Source of the DNA: Promethearchaeota archaeon
Lineage (GTDB): Archaea > Asgardarchaeota > Lokiarchaeia > Sigyniarchaeales > SOKP01
Reading direction: 5' to 3'
Assembly: GCA_030667705.1 (NCBI GenBank)
Contig: DAOUVJ010000003.1
Span: 1-59,682, forward strand
DNA: 59,682 nucleotides
Each line of letters begins with the position of its first letter. The first letter of the stretch is position 1. The notes below the pieces were generated by a model. It saw only the letters and a program-made list of their open reading frames with translations. It ran no database searches and was not told the origin of the DNA. The translations under genes and the position numbers were made by a program. Positions 49,703 to 59,682 of this stretch are shown here, piece after piece.

Positions 49703-51987
49703 TTGTTAGCATCCTCCCTTTTTTTTGAGTGTAATTCGACTTGAACCAAAGAACTATTCATTGGAAATGCTCCACCTGGAGAATAACCATCATTTGTTAG
49801 TACATTTGCACATCCACCCCGATCCACACCGTTCTCGGTAGGATTATACCAAGCTCCTTGATAAACACAAATAACCCCCGGCATGATTCTTTCTGTTACT
49901 TTAGCAGGAATTCGAATTCTACCTCTATCGTTGAAAACATCAATGAGGTCTCCATTATTTATCTCCCTTGAAGTTGCATCTACAGTACTAATCCATGCTT
50001 CATGAGCCTCTACTTCTTCCAACCAAGGCATGTTCAAGCTTGAATGAGTCCTCCGTTTATTATGAGGCGTAATAAGTTGTAAAGGATATTTTGATGTTTT
50101 AGGCGAATCATAATTCTCATCGTGAGATAAATATTTTGGTATTGGAGGTATCAATGGATTTTCCATCTCAGCAAGAGCCTCACAATAGATTTCGATTTTA
50201 CCAGATGAGGTGGGGAATTCATATTTTTCTGGATCCTCTACTTGTTTTTTAAAAGCTATGAAAGGTTCGTCGACTTTTACTTTATAATAGCCATCTCTCT
50301 TCATTTTATTAAAATTTTTAATATCTTTACGAGGAGCAGCAAGCATTTTTAGGATTTGTTCTTCTTCCATATCCAATAATCCTCCTTTAATACCTAATCT
50401 TTTTGCTAATTCCTTACTAATCTCTAGATCTGATTTAGATTCGTAAAGAGGCTCAATCGCTTTATTTAGATAAAGATAATAAGGCGAACCTAGCCATGGG
50501 ACGGCTATATCATTTCTTTCCATGAATGTATTCACAGGTAGAACTATATCAGCGAATTTAGCGGTTGGAGTCATGAACTGATCTTGGACGATGACAAAAT
50601 CTAATGCCTTTAAAGCCTTGATTCCCTTATTAAGATTGCCATATTGATTAAGTCTATTACTTGCGACTATATATGCTAATTTAATATCTGCCGGAAAACC
50701 ACCCTCACGGCCTTGTAAAATTGCATCATAATAATCATTGTAATGTATTCTTGTTTTAGCGGGATTCGTACCTCCGCGGAGTTTAAATAAGGTATTTTTT
50801 CGAGGAAGTGCATTAAAATCTACGGGATTATCTTGTGGTCTTAATTTTTTTATTTTAGGTTTTTCGATTTTAGCACCATCGGCATGTTCTTGCTTCTTTT
50901 TGCCTGGTATTATTGTTTCTCTACTATAATATGCTCTCATAAATCCTGAAGCATAACCTCCATTAATTCCAATATTTCCAGTGATTGCTGTAAGAACGGC
51001 AGCTGCACGAGCGAATTGTTCACCAAACATTGTTCTAGCGGGTCCCCAACCTGCAATAAGGGCAGCAGGTTTTTTAGTTGCATATTCCCTCGCTAGATTT
51101 TCAATTAATTTTGAAGGGACATTGGTAATGCTTTCTGCCCATTGAGGTGTCTTTTCCACTCCATCTTCTTTACCCATAACATAAGATTCATACTCATCAA
51201 ACCCAATTGTATATTTTTCAATGAAATCTCTATCAAGAAGATTTTCTTTAATAATTACATACGCCATTGCTATCAACATGGCTGTATCTGTATTAGGACG
51301 GATTGGTATCCATTCACTTGCTAAAACTGCGGCTGAATCCGTAAATATAGGATCAACTGCTACTATCTTGACTCCTTTTTCTCTAGCTTTTGATAATATG
51401 AGAGGTGTTCCGGGATCCCAAATGGTACTTGCTGGATTCCAACCCCACATTATGATGAGTTTAGAGTTTAAAAGATCTTCTCTAGAGTTTCCAGACATGA
51501 TTGTACCATAAGTAGCCATTGAAGCAAATAAAGCACCTTCATATGAAGGAGCACCCCACATTCTGGTATATCCTCCAAATTGGTTTAACATTAAACCCAC
51601 AGAAGTCACTCCATGGAGCATTCCTTGATTTCCAGAACCCGCTACAAAAAGAATAGAGGAGTTATCATATTTCTCTTTAATTAATTTAAGTTTTTCAGCA
51701 ACGGAATCTAACGCTTCTTCCCATGAAATACGTTCAAACTTACCTTCTCCGCGTTCTCCAGTACGGCGCATGGGATACTTAAGTCTATCATCTGAATAGA
51801 CTCGTTGACGGTATGCTCTCCCTCTCAAACATGCTCTTAATTGTGGTTCTTCATCATGATCAGTTTCAAATCTAATTATCCTGCCATTTTTAACATGTGC
51901 TTTTAAAACACAGCGCCCACCACAATCATGGCAACAAGCTGTATTAATAATTTTAGTTTCATTATTATTTATATTCTCTTCAGTCAT
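49699..51987 (-). CDS. Molybdopterin (DMSO reductase-family) oxidoreductase catalytic subunit
   Basis: CHDCGGRC...ACLRGRAYRQRVYSDDRLKYPMRRTGERGEGKFERISWEEALD; overlaps its B subunit by 4 bp. Confidence 0.93.
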   Translation of the reverse strand: MTEENINNNETKIINTACCHDCGGRCVLKAHVKNGRIIRFETDHDEEPQLRACLRGRAYRQRVYSDDRLKYPMRRTGERGEGKFERISWEEALDSVAEKLKLIKEKYDNSSILFVAGSGNQGMLHGVTSVGLMLNQFGGYTRMWGAPSYEGALFASMATYGTIMSGNSREDLLNSKLIIMWGWNPASTIWDPGTPLILSKAREKGVKIVAVDPIFTDSAAVLASEWIPIRPNTDTAMLIAMAYVIIKENLLDRDFIEKYTIGFDEYESYVMGKEDGVEKTPQWAESITNVPSKLIENLAREYATKKPAALIAGWGPARTMFGEQFARAAAVLTAITGNIGINGGYASGFMRAYYSRETIIPGKKKQEHADGAKIEKPKIKKLRPQDNPVDFNALPRKNTLFKLRGGTNPAKTRIHYNDYYDAILQGREGGFPADIKLAYIVASNRLNQYGNLNKGIKALKALDFVIVQDQFMTPTAKFADIVLPVNTFMERNDIAVPWLGSPYYLYLNKAIEPLYESKSDLEISKELAKRLGIKGGLLDMEEEQILKMLAAPRKDIKNFNKMKRDGYYKVKVDEPFIAFKKQVEDPEKYEFPTSSGKIEIYCEALAEMENPLIPPIPKYLSHDENYDSPKTSKYPLQLITPHNKRRTHSSLNMPWLEEVEAHEAWISTVDATSREINNGDLIDVFNDRGRIRIPAKVTERIMPGVICVYQGAWYNPTENGVDRGGCANVLTNDGYSPGGAFPMNSSLVQVELHSKKREDANK

Positions 51988-52035
51988 ATTCGGTTCATCA
52001 AATGTGTTTTTATTAAGATTCTACTCACAAAATCT

Positions 52036-52860
52036 TTATCGTCCTTGGAAAACAGGTTTCCTCTTCTCAAAAAATGCTGTTATTCCTTCACTAACATCTT
52101 TAGATTGTGAGTTAATTCCATACCCAAACTGTTCGAATTGAAGCCCAACATTTAATGGCACTTGGGAACCATACTGAACGCATTTCTTAATGACAAACAA
52201 ACTATTTGTAGCCGCATTCCCTAACCAACTAGCTTTCTCGTGAACAGTATCTTCAAATTCCTCTTCAGAAACTAGAAAAGCAACAAATCCAAAATCATTC
52301 ATCTGTTTAGCAGTATAATGCTCACCAAAAAACATCATTTTTTTAACTTGCATCAATCCTAAACTTCTTACTAAGCGTTGGGTTCCACCATTTGCTGGAA
52401 AAATACCTCTATTGACTTCTGGTAATCCAAAAACAGAACGATTAGTAGCTATTACGATATCACAGACTAATACTAACTCCAATCCACCACCTAAGGCGAA
52501 ACCATCAACTGCGGCTATAATTGGTTTGTGAAAAGCTTCTATCAAATTGTAATATTTATGCTTAACATGCATGGCATGGGTTCGATGTCTAGGGTTTTTT
52601 GGATCCATATTTGGAAGTGGAGCTGATGATAAATCTGCACCAGCTGAAAATGCCGGTTTTTTTGTAAAGTCTTTTGTTCCTCTAATGACAACACACCTTA
52701 TATTGTCATTCATTTCCATGGGCTCAAGAGCTTCAGCAATTTCTTTCAATGTATGCGTTTGAAGTGCATTTAATTTATCTGGCCTGTTAATTGAGATTAC
52801 AGCGTAATTCCCATCTTCTCTCATTTCTACTTTTAAATGTTCAAATTCTTTTCCATTCAT
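52036..52860 (-). CDS. Enoyl-CoA hydratase
   Basis: FSAGADLSSA, DGFALGGGLELVLVCDIVIA, FGLPEVNRGIFPANGGTQRL. Confidence 0.93.
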   Translation of the reverse strand: MNGKEFEHLKVEMREDGNYAVISINRPDKLNALQTHTLKEIAEALEPMEMNDNIRCVVIRGTKDFTKKPAFSAGADLSSAPLPNMDPKNPRHRTHAMHVKHKYYNLIEAFHKPIIAAVDGFALGGGLELVLVCDIVIATNRSVFGLPEVNRGIFPANGGTQRLVRSLGLMQVKKMMFFGEHYTAKQMNDFGFVAFLVSEEEFEDTVHEKASWLGNAATNSLFVIKKCVQYGSQVPLNVGLQFEQFGYGINSQSKDVSEGITAFFEKRKPVFQGR

Positions 52861-53005
52861 TAGAATACCTTCTTTAAATCATATTAATTATTGATAGATT
52901 TTCCTTCATTACTAATAAATTTTTATTAATCCTTTAAAAATCGAAATTAAGAGAAGAAGAGAATTATATTTATCATTACTTGTCATAGTTTTTCAACACA
53001 AAAAA

Positions 53006-53016
53006 CTATATATTTT
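53006..53016 (+). promoter_or_regulatory. TATA box upstream of the AbfD-family gene
   Basis: AAAAAACTATATATTTT; same AAAAAACTATATAT core as at 26024-26037. Confidence 0.45.
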
Positions 53017-53026
53017 GTTATTGTTA

Positions 53027-53044
53027 ATTAAAATTAATTTTAAT
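53027..53044. repeat. 18-bp perfect palindrome in the 5' leader of the AbfD-family gene
   Basis: ATTAAAATTAATTTTAAT, between TATA box and SD (AAGGAG, 53065-53070). Confidence 0.5.
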
Positions 53045-53077
53045 AATAAATAAGAAAATCAAACAAGGAGAAAACGA

Positions 53078-54556
53078 ATGTTGAGAACAAAAGAAGAATA
53101 TATGAAAGCCTTAAGCAAAATGAAAAAAAATATCTATTTTGATGGGGAAAAAATTGATCGTTTGGATGAACGGCAAATACCATGCATCAATACAATTGGA
53201 ACTACATATGATTTGGCTGAAGATCCGGAATATAAGGATTTAATGCTTGTAAAATCTCATCTTAGTGGTGAAATTATAAATAGATTTACACATATTCATC
53301 AAAGTACTGAAGATCTTCATAAAAAGCAAGATATGACACGAAAACTCTGTCAGAAAGTTGGTGGATGTATTCAACGCTGTATGGGTTGTGATGCAGCAAA
53401 TGCAATCTATAATGTGAGCTATGAAGCGGATAAAGTAAATAAAGGAGAAACTAATTATCACGAGAACTTTAAAAAATGGTTGGAACGGTTTCAGAAGGAA
53501 GATTTAATTGCAGCTTGTGCTCAAACCGATGTTAAAGGTGATCGGATAAAACGTCCCGCAGATCAAGCTGATCCAGATATGTATGTTCATGTTGTAGAAA
53601 AAAGAAATGATGGTATTATAGTTCGCGGATGTAAGGTTCACATTTCTGAAGCTTCAGTTTCTGATGAAATATTAGTTGTTCCTACAAGGGCTTTAAGAGA
53701 AGTAGATAAAGACTATGCAGTTGCATTTGCTGTACCTGCAGATCATGAGAGGGTTATACAATCAGTTACCATTCATAATCTTCGAAAGAGGGAAAAATTT
53801 GAACGTGGATTCATGGGCGGCGCTACAGATTCATATATCATTTTTGATGATGTATTTGTTCCATGGGAACGAGTCTTTTTATGTGGCGAATATCAACATG
53901 GTGGCGTTCTTGCCTTATTATTTGGTCTATTTCATCGTCATAGTTATTCCGGGTGTAAGCCTGCCATCGGAGATTTAACTGTAGGTACAGCCGCTTTAGC
54001 AGCAGAATATAATAATATTCAGAGAGCCTCTCATGTAAGGGGTAAATTAGCTGAATTAATCATGATTACAGAACTGGGCTATGCTGCGGGATATACTGCA
54101 TCTGATCTCGGTAAACCTGAAGTATACATGCCTGGTATAGGCTTTATACCCTATGGCCCTGGAAGCTATATTCCAAATTCAATTTATTGTAATGTAGGAA
54201 GATGTTTAACTGGAGAAAGTGTATATCGAGAAGCAGAAATAATATGTGATCTCTCAGGTGGAATGCCAGCAACGTTCCCTCATGAAAAAGACTTCTTAAA
54301 TCCAGATCTTAAGGATCATCTTTATAAATACATAACTAGAAATCAAAAGATCGCACCTGAAAATGCAGCACAATTCTGGAGATATGTTGGAGATGTGCTT
54401 TGTTCCGCATCAGGAGGGATTGGTCAAGTTGGAGGTTATCATGGCGGAGGTTCCCCCGTAATGGAGCAAATCGCTATTACATCTCAATATGATATAGAAT
54501 TCAGAAAAAAATTGATAAAAGATATTGCTGGAATTAATGATGGATTGAATAAATAA
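53078..54556 (+). CDS. 4-hydroxybutyryl-CoA dehydratase-family protein (divergent paralog 2)
   Basis: CIQRC, HRHSYSGCK, TDVKGDRIKRP, HGGGSP motifs. Confidence 0.88.
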   Translation: MLRTKEEYMKALSKMKKNIYFDGEKIDRLDERQIPCINTIGTTYDLAEDPEYKDLMLVKSHLSGEIINRFTHIHQSTEDLHKKQDMTRKLCQKVGGCIQRCMGCDAANAIYNVSYEADKVNKGETNYHENFKKWLERFQKEDLIAACAQTDVKGDRIKRPADQADPDMYVHVVEKRNDGIIVRGCKVHISEASVSDEILVVPTRALREVDKDYAVAFAVPADHERVIQSVTIHNLRKREKFERGFMGGATDSYIIFDDVFVPWERVFLCGEYQHGGVLALLFGLFHRHSYSGCKPAIGDLTVGTAALAAEYNNIQRASHVRGKLAELIMITELGYAAGYTASDLGKPEVYMPGIGFIPYGPGSYIPNSIYCNVGRCLTGESVYREAEIICDLSGGMPATFPHEKDFLNPDLKDHLYKYITRNQKIAPENAAQFWRYVGDVLCSASGGIGQVGGYHGGGSPVMEQIAITSQYDIEFRKKLIKDIAGINDGLNK

Positions 54557-54706
54557 GGATTTCTACATTTAATACTATTTTTTCCCTTCTATTTTATTTT
54601 TTTGAGCTATGCTACGAGAATTTATCTTGTTAATAAATAAGCTTAAAAAAAGTTATTTGTTATCTATATGTTAAGAATATAACCAAATATAAGTTAATTT
54701 TTATTG

Positions 54707-55840
54707 ATGTTATACAAGAAAGAAAGACCCGCTATTTTAATGTTTAAAGATGGCCGTTACTTCGAAGGGATCGGATTTGGAGCGACGAAAAAAGTACATG
54801 GTGAAATAGTATTCACGACGATTACTGGTGCTGGGTACAATGAAACTTTAACAGATCCCTCATATAATGGTCAAATTGTCGTCATGACACACCCCTTAGT
54901 AGGAAATTATGGAGTTCCTGCTTGGGAAAAGGATGAATCAGGCATTCTCAAGTATTTTGAATCTGATTCAATAAAAGTGAGAGGATTTGTAATTAATGAA
55001 TGTTGCAAGAATCCGAGTCATTATGAGAGTGTAAAAACTCTAAATGAATTCCTTTTAGAAGAAAATGTCCCTGGGATAGAATGGATTGATACTCGTGCTA
55101 TAACCAAGATTTTAAGAGATGAAGGAGTGAAGTTAGGGTTATTAGCAGTTCTAAACCCTGGTGAAATCCCAAATATTGAGGAATTACGGGAGGAAGTAAA
55201 ACAAGTAGAAGATCCGAACTTAAGACTTTTATCCCGTGAAGTATCAACCCAAGAAGTTATTCATTATAAGCCTTTTCATGCAAAAGGCAGGGTTGTTGTT
55301 TTAGATATGGGTGTGAAATTAAATATCTTAAGGAATTTCATATGTCGTGATATAGAAGTAGTTGTCGTCCCTCATGATTATACGTACGAACAAATCATGT
55401 TATTAAACCCAAATGGAGTCTTCATTTCTAATGGTCCTGGAGATCCTTCAGTGTATCTAAGCGCTATAGAAGTTACTCGCAACTTAATAAAAAATAACAT
55501 GCCAACAATGGGGATTTGTTTAGGAAATCAAATAATTGGTTTAGCTGCGGGGGGGTCTTCATATAAATTAAAATACGGCCATCGAGGAGGTAATAAAACT
55601 GTTATAAATCCCTATACTAAAAGATGTTTTATAACTTCTCAAAACCACGGTTTTTGCGTTAAAGATTTTGAACAAGGTGGTTTTAAAGAATTTTTGAAAA
55701 ATATAGATGATGATTCAAATGAAGGAATAATGCATAATCAAAAACAAATAATTGCAGTACAATTCCATCCTGAAGCATCACCTGGTCCACTTGATTCTCT
55801 CTATTTATTTGATAAATTTATAGAAATGATGAGTTTATAA
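54707..55840 (+). CDS. carA: Carbamoyl-phosphate synthase small subunit
   Basis: FEGIGFGA, TGAGYNETLTDPSYNGQIV, GICLGNQ, QFHPEASPGP. Confidence 0.95.
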   Translation: MLYKKERPAILMFKDGRYFEGIGFGATKKVHGEIVFTTITGAGYNETLTDPSYNGQIVVMTHPLVGNYGVPAWEKDESGILKYFESDSIKVRGFVINECCKNPSHYESVKTLNEFLLEENVPGIEWIDTRAITKILRDEGVKLGLLAVLNPGEIPNIEELREEVKQVEDPNLRLLSREVSTQEVIHYKPFHAKGRVVVLDMGVKLNILRNFICRDIEVVVVPHDYTYEQIMLLNPNGVFISNGPGDPSVYLSAIEVTRNLIKNNMPTMGICLGNQIIGLAAGGSSYKLKYGHRGGNKTVINPYTKRCFITSQNHGFCVKDFEQGGFKEFLKNIDDDSNEGIMHNQKQIIAVQFHPEASPGPLDSLYLFDKFIEMMSL

Positions 55841-55843
55841 AAA

Positions 55844-58800
55844 ATGCCGTTAGATACAACAATTAAAAAAGCACTAATATTAGGTTCAGGGGGAATTCGA
55901 ATTGGACAAGCGGGAGAATTTGATTATTCCGGAAGTCAAGTTCTAAAAGCATTAAAAGAAGAAGGTATAGAAACGATATTAATTAATCCAAACATAGCAA
56001 CAATTCAAACTGACCCGGAATTATCAGATAAGGTTTACTTATTACCCGTAAATGTAAAATATGTTGAGGAAGTAATAAAAAAAGAGAAACCAGATGGTAT
56101 TTTACTGGCATTTGGAGGTCAAACCGCTCTAAACGTCGGTGTGGAGTTAAAAGAACTTGGTATTCTGGAAAAGTATAATATAAGAGTCCTTGGAACCCCT
56201 ATAGAGGCAATTGAGGTCACTGAAGATCGAGAATTATTTGTAATAGCCATGAATAAGGCAAACGCTAAAGTTTGTCGAAGTAAAGCTGTAACATCGTATA
56301 AAGAGGCATTAAAAGTAGTTAATAATTTTGGCTTTCCATTAATGCTTCGAGTAGCTTACACGCTAGGTGGGAGGGGTTCTGGAATCATAGATAATATGAA
56401 AGATTTTGAACGGATGGCAAAAAAAGGGCTCGCTCAATCCAGAATTCATCAAATCCTAATTGAAGAATCGATATGGGGTTGGAAAGAAATCGAGTATGAA
56501 GTAGTAAGAGATTCTGCCGATAATTGCTTCATAAATTGTAACATGGAAAATTTTGACCCCGTTGGAATTCATACCGGGGAAAGCATTGTAGTTGCACCGT
56601 CTCAAACGCTCACTAATGATGAATATCACATGTTACGATCCGCGTCGATCCGCGTCATAAGGGGTCTTGGGATTATCGGTGAATGCAATATTCAATACGC
56701 ATTAAATCCTTTTTCGAAAGAATTTCGAGTGATTGAAGTTAATGCACGCCTTTCAAGATCATCAGCATTAGCCTCAAAAGCTACTGGATACCCATTGGCA
56801 TACATAGCTGCCAAATTAGCAATAGGATATACTTTACCAGAACTCAAAAATAAAATAACGGGTATAACAACAGCCTGCTTTGAGCCCGCATTAGATTATT
56901 TGGTTCTAAAAATCCCCCGTTGGGATTTGACTAAATTTCAAAAAGTTGACAGACGCATAGGAAGTCAGATGAAATCAGTTGGAGAAGTAATGGCAATAGG
57001 AAGAACGTTTGAAGAAGTTCTCCAAAAAGCAGTAAGAATGTTAGATATCGGTATGAAAGGATTAGTAGCTAATAATTTAGAAGATATTGAAGATATAAAC
57101 GAGTTAAAATATGCGTTAAGAAACCCAACTGACTTAAGGCTCTTAAGAATTGCTGAGGCAATTAAAAAAGGCATATCAATTGATGAAATATATCGTTTAT
57201 CAAGAGTAGATAAATGGTTCCTATATAAACTCAAAAATATCGTAGATCTCCAAAGACAATTACAAGATATACAATTGCTTGAAACCGATGATAGTGAGAA
57301 GAAATATTGGTTGAAAAGAGCAAAAAGATTTGGTTTCTCAGATGGGCAGATCGGTAAAATCATGTCCGTAGATACGATTTTTATCAGGCAAATGCGTAGA
57401 AGATTAAATATTCATCCTTTTGTAAAACGAATTGATACATTAGCAGCGGAATGGCCAGCTATCACGAATTATTTATACTTAACATATAGTGCTTCTGAAC
57501 ATGATATCGATTTTGAAAACGAAAAAATGAGAAATCTTAAAAAAGTTATAGTTTTAGGTTCGGGGACCTACCGAATTGGGGCTTCCGTAGAATTTGACTG
57601 GGGTTCTGTAAATTGTTTGTTAGGGCTGAAAAAATTAGGTATCGATCAAGCAATCATGATTAACTATAATCCAGAAACTGTTAGTACAGACTATGATATT
57701 TCAGATAAACTATATTTTGAAGAGTTATCTGGTGAACGAGTGTTAGATATATGTGAACTAGAACAAGCTTACGGTATAGTAGTGTCGGCCGGTGGTCAAA
57801 TAGCACAAAATTTAGCATCAAAATTCTCAAAGTATTCAGAAATTTTTCGTAAAACTGGTATTAATATCTTAGGAACTCATGGAACGAGAATAGATATGGC
57901 AGAAGATCGCGCAAAGTTTAGCGCTCTCCTTGATCAACTCAATATAGATCAACCTCAATGGAAAATGCTTACTACACCTGAGGAAGCTTTATCATTCGCC
58001 CAATTAGTAGGTTATCCCGTGCTTGTGAGACCTTCATACGTGTTAAGTGGAGCTGCAATGCGCGTTTCATACGATGAAAAAACTCTACGAGATACTTTAG
58101 ATTTAGCGGCTGCAGTCTCCAAGGATTATCCCGTAGTAATCACTAAATTCTTTACAAATGCTCGCGAAGTTGAATGCGATGGTGTATGTGATGGTGAAAA
58201 CGTTTTAATTGGTGCAATTGTTGAACACATCGAGAATGCAGGAGTTCATTCTGGTGATGCTAACATGGCTATACCGCCTCAAACGGTTTCAGATGAAAAT
58301 ATACAAAAAATTGAAGAATATACAAGAAAAATTGCTCTCGCTTTAAAAATAAGAGGACCATTTAATGTTCAATATCTCGTAAAAGATCATGAAGTATCGG
58401 TAATTGAATGCAATTTAAGATCTAGTAGGAGCATGCCTTATGTTTCGAAAACGAGAGGAATTAATCTCATGAGATTAGCTGCCGAAGTAATAATGGGTAA
58501 CAAAATCCCAGTGAGATTAATGGATCTTCCTTATGGCAATTATGTATCAGTTAAGACCCCAATGTTCTCGTTTGTGAGATTAGATAAAGCAGATCCTATC
58601 TTAGGCGTTGAAATGGCAAGTACAGGAGAAGTTGCTTGCATTGATGCCGATTTCCCCGGAGCTTTAATGAAATCATTAGAAGCTTCTGAGTTGAACATAC
58701 CAGTTAATGGGGGAAATGTCTTAATTTCGGTAGGTGGTGATGAATTAAAGAATCAGGTAATACCTCTTGCCCAAAAATTGAAGGAATTAGAATTCACAAT

Positions 58801-59155
58801 TTTTGCTACTAAAGATACCAAAAAAGCTCTGAATGAAAATGGAATAGAAGCTGTTCGACTCTATAAAGTACATGAACATGGAATGGAACCAAATATCATG
58901 CAATGTTTACAAGAGGGACACATAGATATGGTAATTAACATTCCACTGCCAACTACTATCAAAGAGAAGTTTAAACAGATAATGGAGGATGAATATCAAA
59001 TAAGAAGAATGGCAGTAGATTATAATATTCCTGTAATAATTAATTTACAGCTAGCAAAAGCCGTTATCGACGCTATAAAAAACATGCGTGAAAAGAAAAT
59101 TGAAATAAAGTCGCTTAATGAGTATCATGAAACGCTAAAAGAAGTATATTGGTAA
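55844..59155 (+). CDS. carB: Carbamoyl-phosphate synthase large subunit
   Basis: GSGGIRIGQAGEFDYSGSQ, two ATP-grasp halves, VLGSGTYRIGASVEFDW. Confidence 0.97.
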   Translation: MPLDTTIKKALILGSGGIRIGQAGEFDYSGSQVLKALKEEGIETILINPNIATIQTDPELSDKVYLLPVNVKYVEEVIKKEKPDGILLAFGGQTALNVGVELKELGILEKYNIRVLGTPIEAIEVTEDRELFVIAMNKANAKVCRSKAVTSYKEALKVVNNFGFPLMLRVAYTLGGRGSGIIDNMKDFERMAKKGLAQSRIHQILIEESIWGWKEIEYEVVRDSADNCFINCNMENFDPVGIHTGESIVVAPSQTLTNDEYHMLRSASIRVIRGLGIIGECNIQYALNPFSKEFRVIEVNARLSRSSALASKATGYPLAYIAAKLAIGYTLPELKNKITGITTACFEPALDYLVLKIPRWDLTKFQKVDRRIGSQMKSVGEVMAIGRTFEEVLQKAVRMLDIGMKGLVANNLEDIEDINELKYALRNPTDLRLLRIAEAIKKGISIDEIYRLSRVDKWFLYKLKNIVDLQRQLQDIQLLETDDSEKKYWLKRAKRFGFSDGQIGKIMSVDTIFIRQMRRRLNIHPFVKRIDTLAAEWPAITNYLYLTYSASEHDIDFENEKMRNLKKVIVLGSGTYRIGASVEFDWGSVNCLLGLKKLGIDQAIMINYNPETVSTDYDISDKLYFEELSGERVLDICELEQAYGIVVSAGGQIAQNLASKFSKYSEIFRKTGINILGTHGTRIDMAEDRAKFSALLDQLNIDQPQWKMLTTPEEALSFAQLVGYPVLVRPSYVLSGAAMRVSYDEKTLRDTLDLAAAVSKDYPVVITKFFTNAREVECDGVCDGENVLIGAIVEHIENAGVHSGDANMAIPPQTVSDENIQKIEEYTRKIALALKIRGPFNVQYLVKDHEVSVIECNLRSSRSMPYVSKTRGINLMRLAAEVIMGNKIPVRLMDLPYGNYVSVKTPMFSFVRLDKADPILGVEMASTGEVACIDADFPGALMKSLEASELNIPVNGGNVLISVGGDELKNQVIPLAQKLKELEFTIFATKDTKKALNENGIEAVRLYKVHEHGMEPNIMQCLQEGHIDMVINIPLPTTIKEKFKQIMEDEYQIRRMAVDYNIPVIINLQLAKAVIDAIKNMREKKIEIKSLNEYHETLKEVYW

Positions 59156-59182
59156 AATAAAAAAATCTAATTATTTTAATCG

Positions 59183-59677
59183 TTATATTAAGGATTCTAT
59201 TGTAAAATCTGTTTTAAATTTTCTAATCAAAATTGTTAAAATTTCTTTTTTTGATTTCATTTTACCGTCATAAAAAATTTTGAACCTTTTTTGTTGCGGA
59301 TAGTATTCTATAGGATACTTAGAGCGATTGATATCGAAATAAAACTCTAAATCTTCGTAAATTCTTTTTATTATATATGTCTGATTTTCAATAGGTATAG
59401 GATTTACAATTTCGAATTCTAAACCTTTTTCCTTTAAAAGATTCTCTAAAAAAAGTTTTTCTTTCCTACTTAACCTTATTAACCTAAATTTCCTAAAATG
59501 CCCTAAAATCCACCAGCTAAAAGTATAAAGAAAAATCATCCATAAGGAAGTAAAATAAGTCGTTATTGGTGCCCCCAAATTGTATAAGAGCCAGTTAAAT
59601 ACGCCAAGGAAGAATCCAATAAAAAGATAAGATGTTTTCCTATCTATATTCTTAAACCATTTTTTCGACTTTTCCAT
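59183..59677 (-). CDS. Hypothetical protein with two N-terminal TM segments
   Basis: 164 aa; hydrophobic segments then a charged C-terminal domain. Confidence 0.55.
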   Translation of the reverse strand: MEKSKKWFKNIDRKTSYLFIGFFLGVFNWLLYNLGAPITTYFTSLWMIFLYTFSWWILGHFRKFRLIRLSRKEKLFLENLLKEKGLEFEIVNPIPIENQTYIIKRIYEDLEFYFDINRSKYPIEYYPQQKRFKIFYDGKMKSKKEILTILIRKFKTDFTIESLI

Positions 59678-59682
59678 AAATA

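Noticed and set aside
56638-56657. Tandem 10-bp repeat GATCCGCGTC x2
   Set aside because: Lies inside carB, length not divisible by 3 and the protein sequence is normal, so likely chance
1-59682. CRISPR arrays, rRNA, tRNA, integrases or transposases
   Set aside because: None recognised when scanning the intergenic regions and ORF track; a tRNAscan/Infernal run would be needed to exclude small RNAs

Overview
AT-rich archaeal chromosomal window. The Ras/Rab-like small GTPase, LRR/HEAT-repeat proteins and TATA/BRE-like promoters suggest an Asgard (Lokiarchaeia-like) genome; this is inference from gene content only. Housekeeping genes are valS, pyrG and carA-carB. The rest is mostly an accessory acyl-CoA catabolism region: two AMP-dependent acyl-CoA ligases, two acyl-CoA dehydrogenases, four crotonases, a two-subunit CoA-transferase, a cytoplasmic-looking Mo-bisPGD oxidoreductase with a ferredoxin subunit, and three 4-hydroxybutyryl-CoA dehydratase (AbfD)-family genes. 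There are also glycoside-utilisation pairs (GH31, GH172 and GPH transporters). The most interesting signals are: (1) two intact, divergent AbfD paralogs that keep all four [4Fe-4S] ligands but differ at other active-site positions; (2) a canonical abfD interrupted by a single in-frame TGA; (3) several further gene remnants visible in the translation (Fe-ADH C-terminus, AMP-ligase C-terminal domain, two GPH transporter fragments); (4) a small GTPase/HTH-regulator operon with inverted repeats upstream; (5) an archaeal DUF1846 gene. No rRNA, tRNA, CRISPR array or transposase was recognised. All family calls come from reading motifs by eye and from memory; no database search was run.
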